A DNA stretch of 64,000 nt from Lineus longissimus (Eukaryota > Nemertea > Pilidiophora > Heteronemertea > Lineidae): NCBI RefSeq assembly GCF_910592395.1, contig NC_088321.1, positions 3,412,001 through 3,476,000 of the forward strand. The letters are read 5' to 3'. Below the pieces are notes generated by a model. That model saw only the letters and a program-made list of their open reading frames with translations. It had not been told where the DNA came from and did no database searches. This document shows, in pieces, positions 62,389-64,000 of the stretch. Numbering within the stretch: the first letter of the stretch is position 1; each line of letters opens with the position of its first letter. The position numbers and the translations under genes were made by a program.

Positions 62389-62417
62389 TGACGTCAAGGA
62401 GTTGTGTGGTGACGTCA
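62389..62417 (-). promoter_or_regulatory. Two CRE-like sites (TGACGTCA) upstream of the LINE
   Basis: Perfect palindromic CREB/ATF sites at 62389-62396 and 62410-62417, 21 nt apart, lie just upstream of the YY1-like motif. They may belong to the LINE 5' end or to host DNA. Confidence 0.5.
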
Positions 62418-62429
62418 AAGAGTGGAGTC

Positions 62430-62640
62430 CTTGTCTTCATGCAGCGTAGGTGGAACTAATAACATGCACATGGACACAAGGTACATAATTATTACAGTGT
62501 ATTTTGTGAGGTGGGGCCTGGTGCTTTACAATGGTCAAATGAACCGACTGTTGTCTGGACATTGATGAAGTGGATGCAGCCAAATGTTTGGGACGGTCTT
62601 TTTTGTATGTGAAGAAAAGAAGATAAAGAGTTGGTTAACA
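62430..62640. other. Flanking DNA
   Basis: No recognised feature. Confidence 0.4.
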
Positions 62641-62654
62641 AAATGAACTTTATT

Positions 62655-62745
62655 GGTGTGACAGATATTTGATGCCTTTCGGCAGATATTTGAAGCGCCT
62701 TGCGGCAGATATTTGTTGCCTTGCGGCAGATATTTGATAACGCTC
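62655..62745. repeat. Short tandem repeat, four ~21-23-bp units
   Basis: GGCAGATATTTG(A/T)(T/A)GC recurs four times with small length changes. The overlapping minus-strand frames (62492-62969) include this repeat and have no known domain. Confidence 0.75.
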
Positions 62746-62879
62746 TCCGGGAATGGAAAGCAGTAAAACGAGTAAGCACACCTTACTCTGAATGTGGGAA
62801 CAGCAAGTGCTTTCCTGGACTTGAAATGTGCCAACGACTCCTCTTGCAATAACCAACAACAGTAAATCTGTAAAAAAAG

Positions 62880-64000
62880 AGAAGAGAAATTAACACAGAC
62901 TGAATAAAAAAGGGTGACATAGACGGGGAAATGTACACCACCGGATACAGTCTGTGCTTGACCAGGCATCGGTCAGATGATATCCTGAACAAGGCATCTA
63001 TGGAAGCAAATCCAGAAAGAGACTTAACCTTTGAAGGGCACACTTATTACTCAGTGAAAAGTCAGTCCTGTGGGCTGTTTTCCAATTCAAAATAAAAGTG
63101 TAACCTCTTTAAATTAGTCTCACAGACTGAACCATAGTGAGCCGAGAGCTGGGCTTAAAGATGAGCGAGTGGTGTACTACATTTTGAAAATTGTCTATCG
63201 TCTACGACATGTGACAGAACAGGATCTAGTGGACTTAATGATGAGGTACTATCAAATAAGGTGTCCATCAATTGAATCATGAGGGCCTGTTGAGTTATCC
63301 TCTTAGGCTATCGTTTTTGTCTTTTTTTACAGCCGACAGTACAACCATGCACAGCGCAGTGTACAGACAGTACAGGATTGCAAACCAAAAACATGAGCAT
63401 TGCTGCCTAACGAAACTGCAGTGGAATTCATACTACGATGTCATAATGTGACTTTCAAAATAATTTTTTTCACGGCCAATGACCAGACAGGGAGAAAACA
63501 AACGTAAATGGCGAGATTTGTTGCAAAATTGCCAACCACAACAACTCAGGGACCGTAGCCAAAATAGCCGACGGCGAATTCTCCGGTCGCTCGCGCAGTC
63601 CATAAACAAGCATCAATTTTACCAACTTTGGGTGCAAGCTTGGTCATCAAAGTTACAGAACTGTTAGAAATACATCTAAACAATAAATATAGAGTTAAAA
63701 GTGCATAAAAATCCCGTTTCAACCTCCGGGCGCTACCTTTTTTTCTCCGCCAGACTTCGGGCCCTACCGGTCGTTATTTAGTGCGACCGCCACCAGAGTG
63801 TTTATCAAGATCTTTCGCCGTTTTAATTGCGCGTTTTAGGCAGATTAATCAATTATTACATGCATGCATTATATATCACCGAAATGATAACTGCGTAGGC
63901 TATTTGAAATTAAGTTCAGATATTATTTTCGATCTTTGAACTGAAATAAGGCTAGTGATTCTTGACACCCGGTCGACAAATCAGGACTTGCAAAATTCAC
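62880..64000. other. Unannotated DNA to the window edge
   Basis: Short open frames only, such as 63479-63667 on the plus strand. No domain, RNA or repeat recognised. Confidence 0.5.

Larger units (their letters stand above)
56405..62420 (-). mobile_element. Apparently intact two-ORF LINE (APE-type non-LTR retrotransposon)
   Basis: ORF1 (62205-60049) and ORF2 (60037-56540) are both uninterrupted. The 3' UTR of about 135 nt ends in AATAAATAAATATATATAT (56405-56430), a short-repeat tail rather than poly(A). Upstream of ORF1 lie YY1- and CRE-like motifs. No target duplication could be defined because the 5' end is uncertain. Fragments of relatives lie at 26446-26990 and 52826-53170. The clade is within the APE/RT group (CR1/jockey-like by motifs), but I cannot assign it further. 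Confidence 0.9.

Noticed and set aside
62492-62969. Protein-coding gene on the minus strand
   Set aside because: Three overlapping frames run through a short tandem repeat (GGCAGATATTTG) and no splice pattern or domain supports any of them.

Overview
This window looks like animal nuclear DNA, most likely from an invertebrate and probably a marine one. Evidence: short phase-matched exons with GT-AG introns, a tRNA-derived SINE, APE-type LINEs (one with a decayed 2A-like motif), Ty3/gypsy remains, pogo-, Kolobok- and Mutator-like DNA transposons, and long tandem repeats. There is no operon structure and there are no bacterial gene signals. I cannot fix the phylum from sequence alone. Most of the 64 kb is transposon-derived.

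Layout. (1) About 1-11.4 kb on the minus strand: the 5' part of one host gene, read here exon by exon from splice sites and phase. It has a GC-rich first exon near 11.2 kb, a Ser/Thr/Pro-rich linker whose exons have been duplicated (one copy has grown into a 36-bp minisatellite), a basic coiled-coil segment and a ubiquitin-like fold. It runs off the left edge. Its introns hold an LTR-like relic, a 302-bp-period repeat element, a SINE, a Kolobok-like element with a THAP reading frame and two related MITEs. (2) 11.4-22.2 kb: a foldback element with 21-bp subrepeat arms nested in an older inverted repeat, two Mutator-like elements with long terminal inverted repeats (TIRs) and 9-10-bp target duplications, a gypsy gag relic and large copies of the 302-bp repeat element. 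(3) 22.8-27.8 kb: nested dead retroelements, namely a LINE with a 2A-like motif, a gypsy pol relic, and a LINE fragment inside that relic. (4) 30.3-36 kb: a tandem array of about 400-bp units, each with a 9-nt segment between conserved splice-like signals on the minus strand. It was later split by a 4.0-kb pogo-type transposon. I regard this array as the most interesting possible novelty. (5) 37-46.8 kb: SINE, foldback element, MITEs and GC-rich coding-like DNA. (6) 46.8-52 kb: a decayed gypsy element whose integrase frame was cut by a 943-bp Mutator-like element with a perfect 9-bp target duplication. (7) 52.8-56.2 kb: truncated LINE end, duplicated cassettes, hairpins. (8) 56.4-62.4 kb, minus strand: an uninterrupted two-ORF LINE with intact endonuclease and reverse transcriptase motifs and promoter-like YY1 and CRE motifs upstream. 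It is the only full-length coding unit in the window and may have been active recently.

All gene calls rest on manual reading of frames, splice signals and motifs. No database search was possible.
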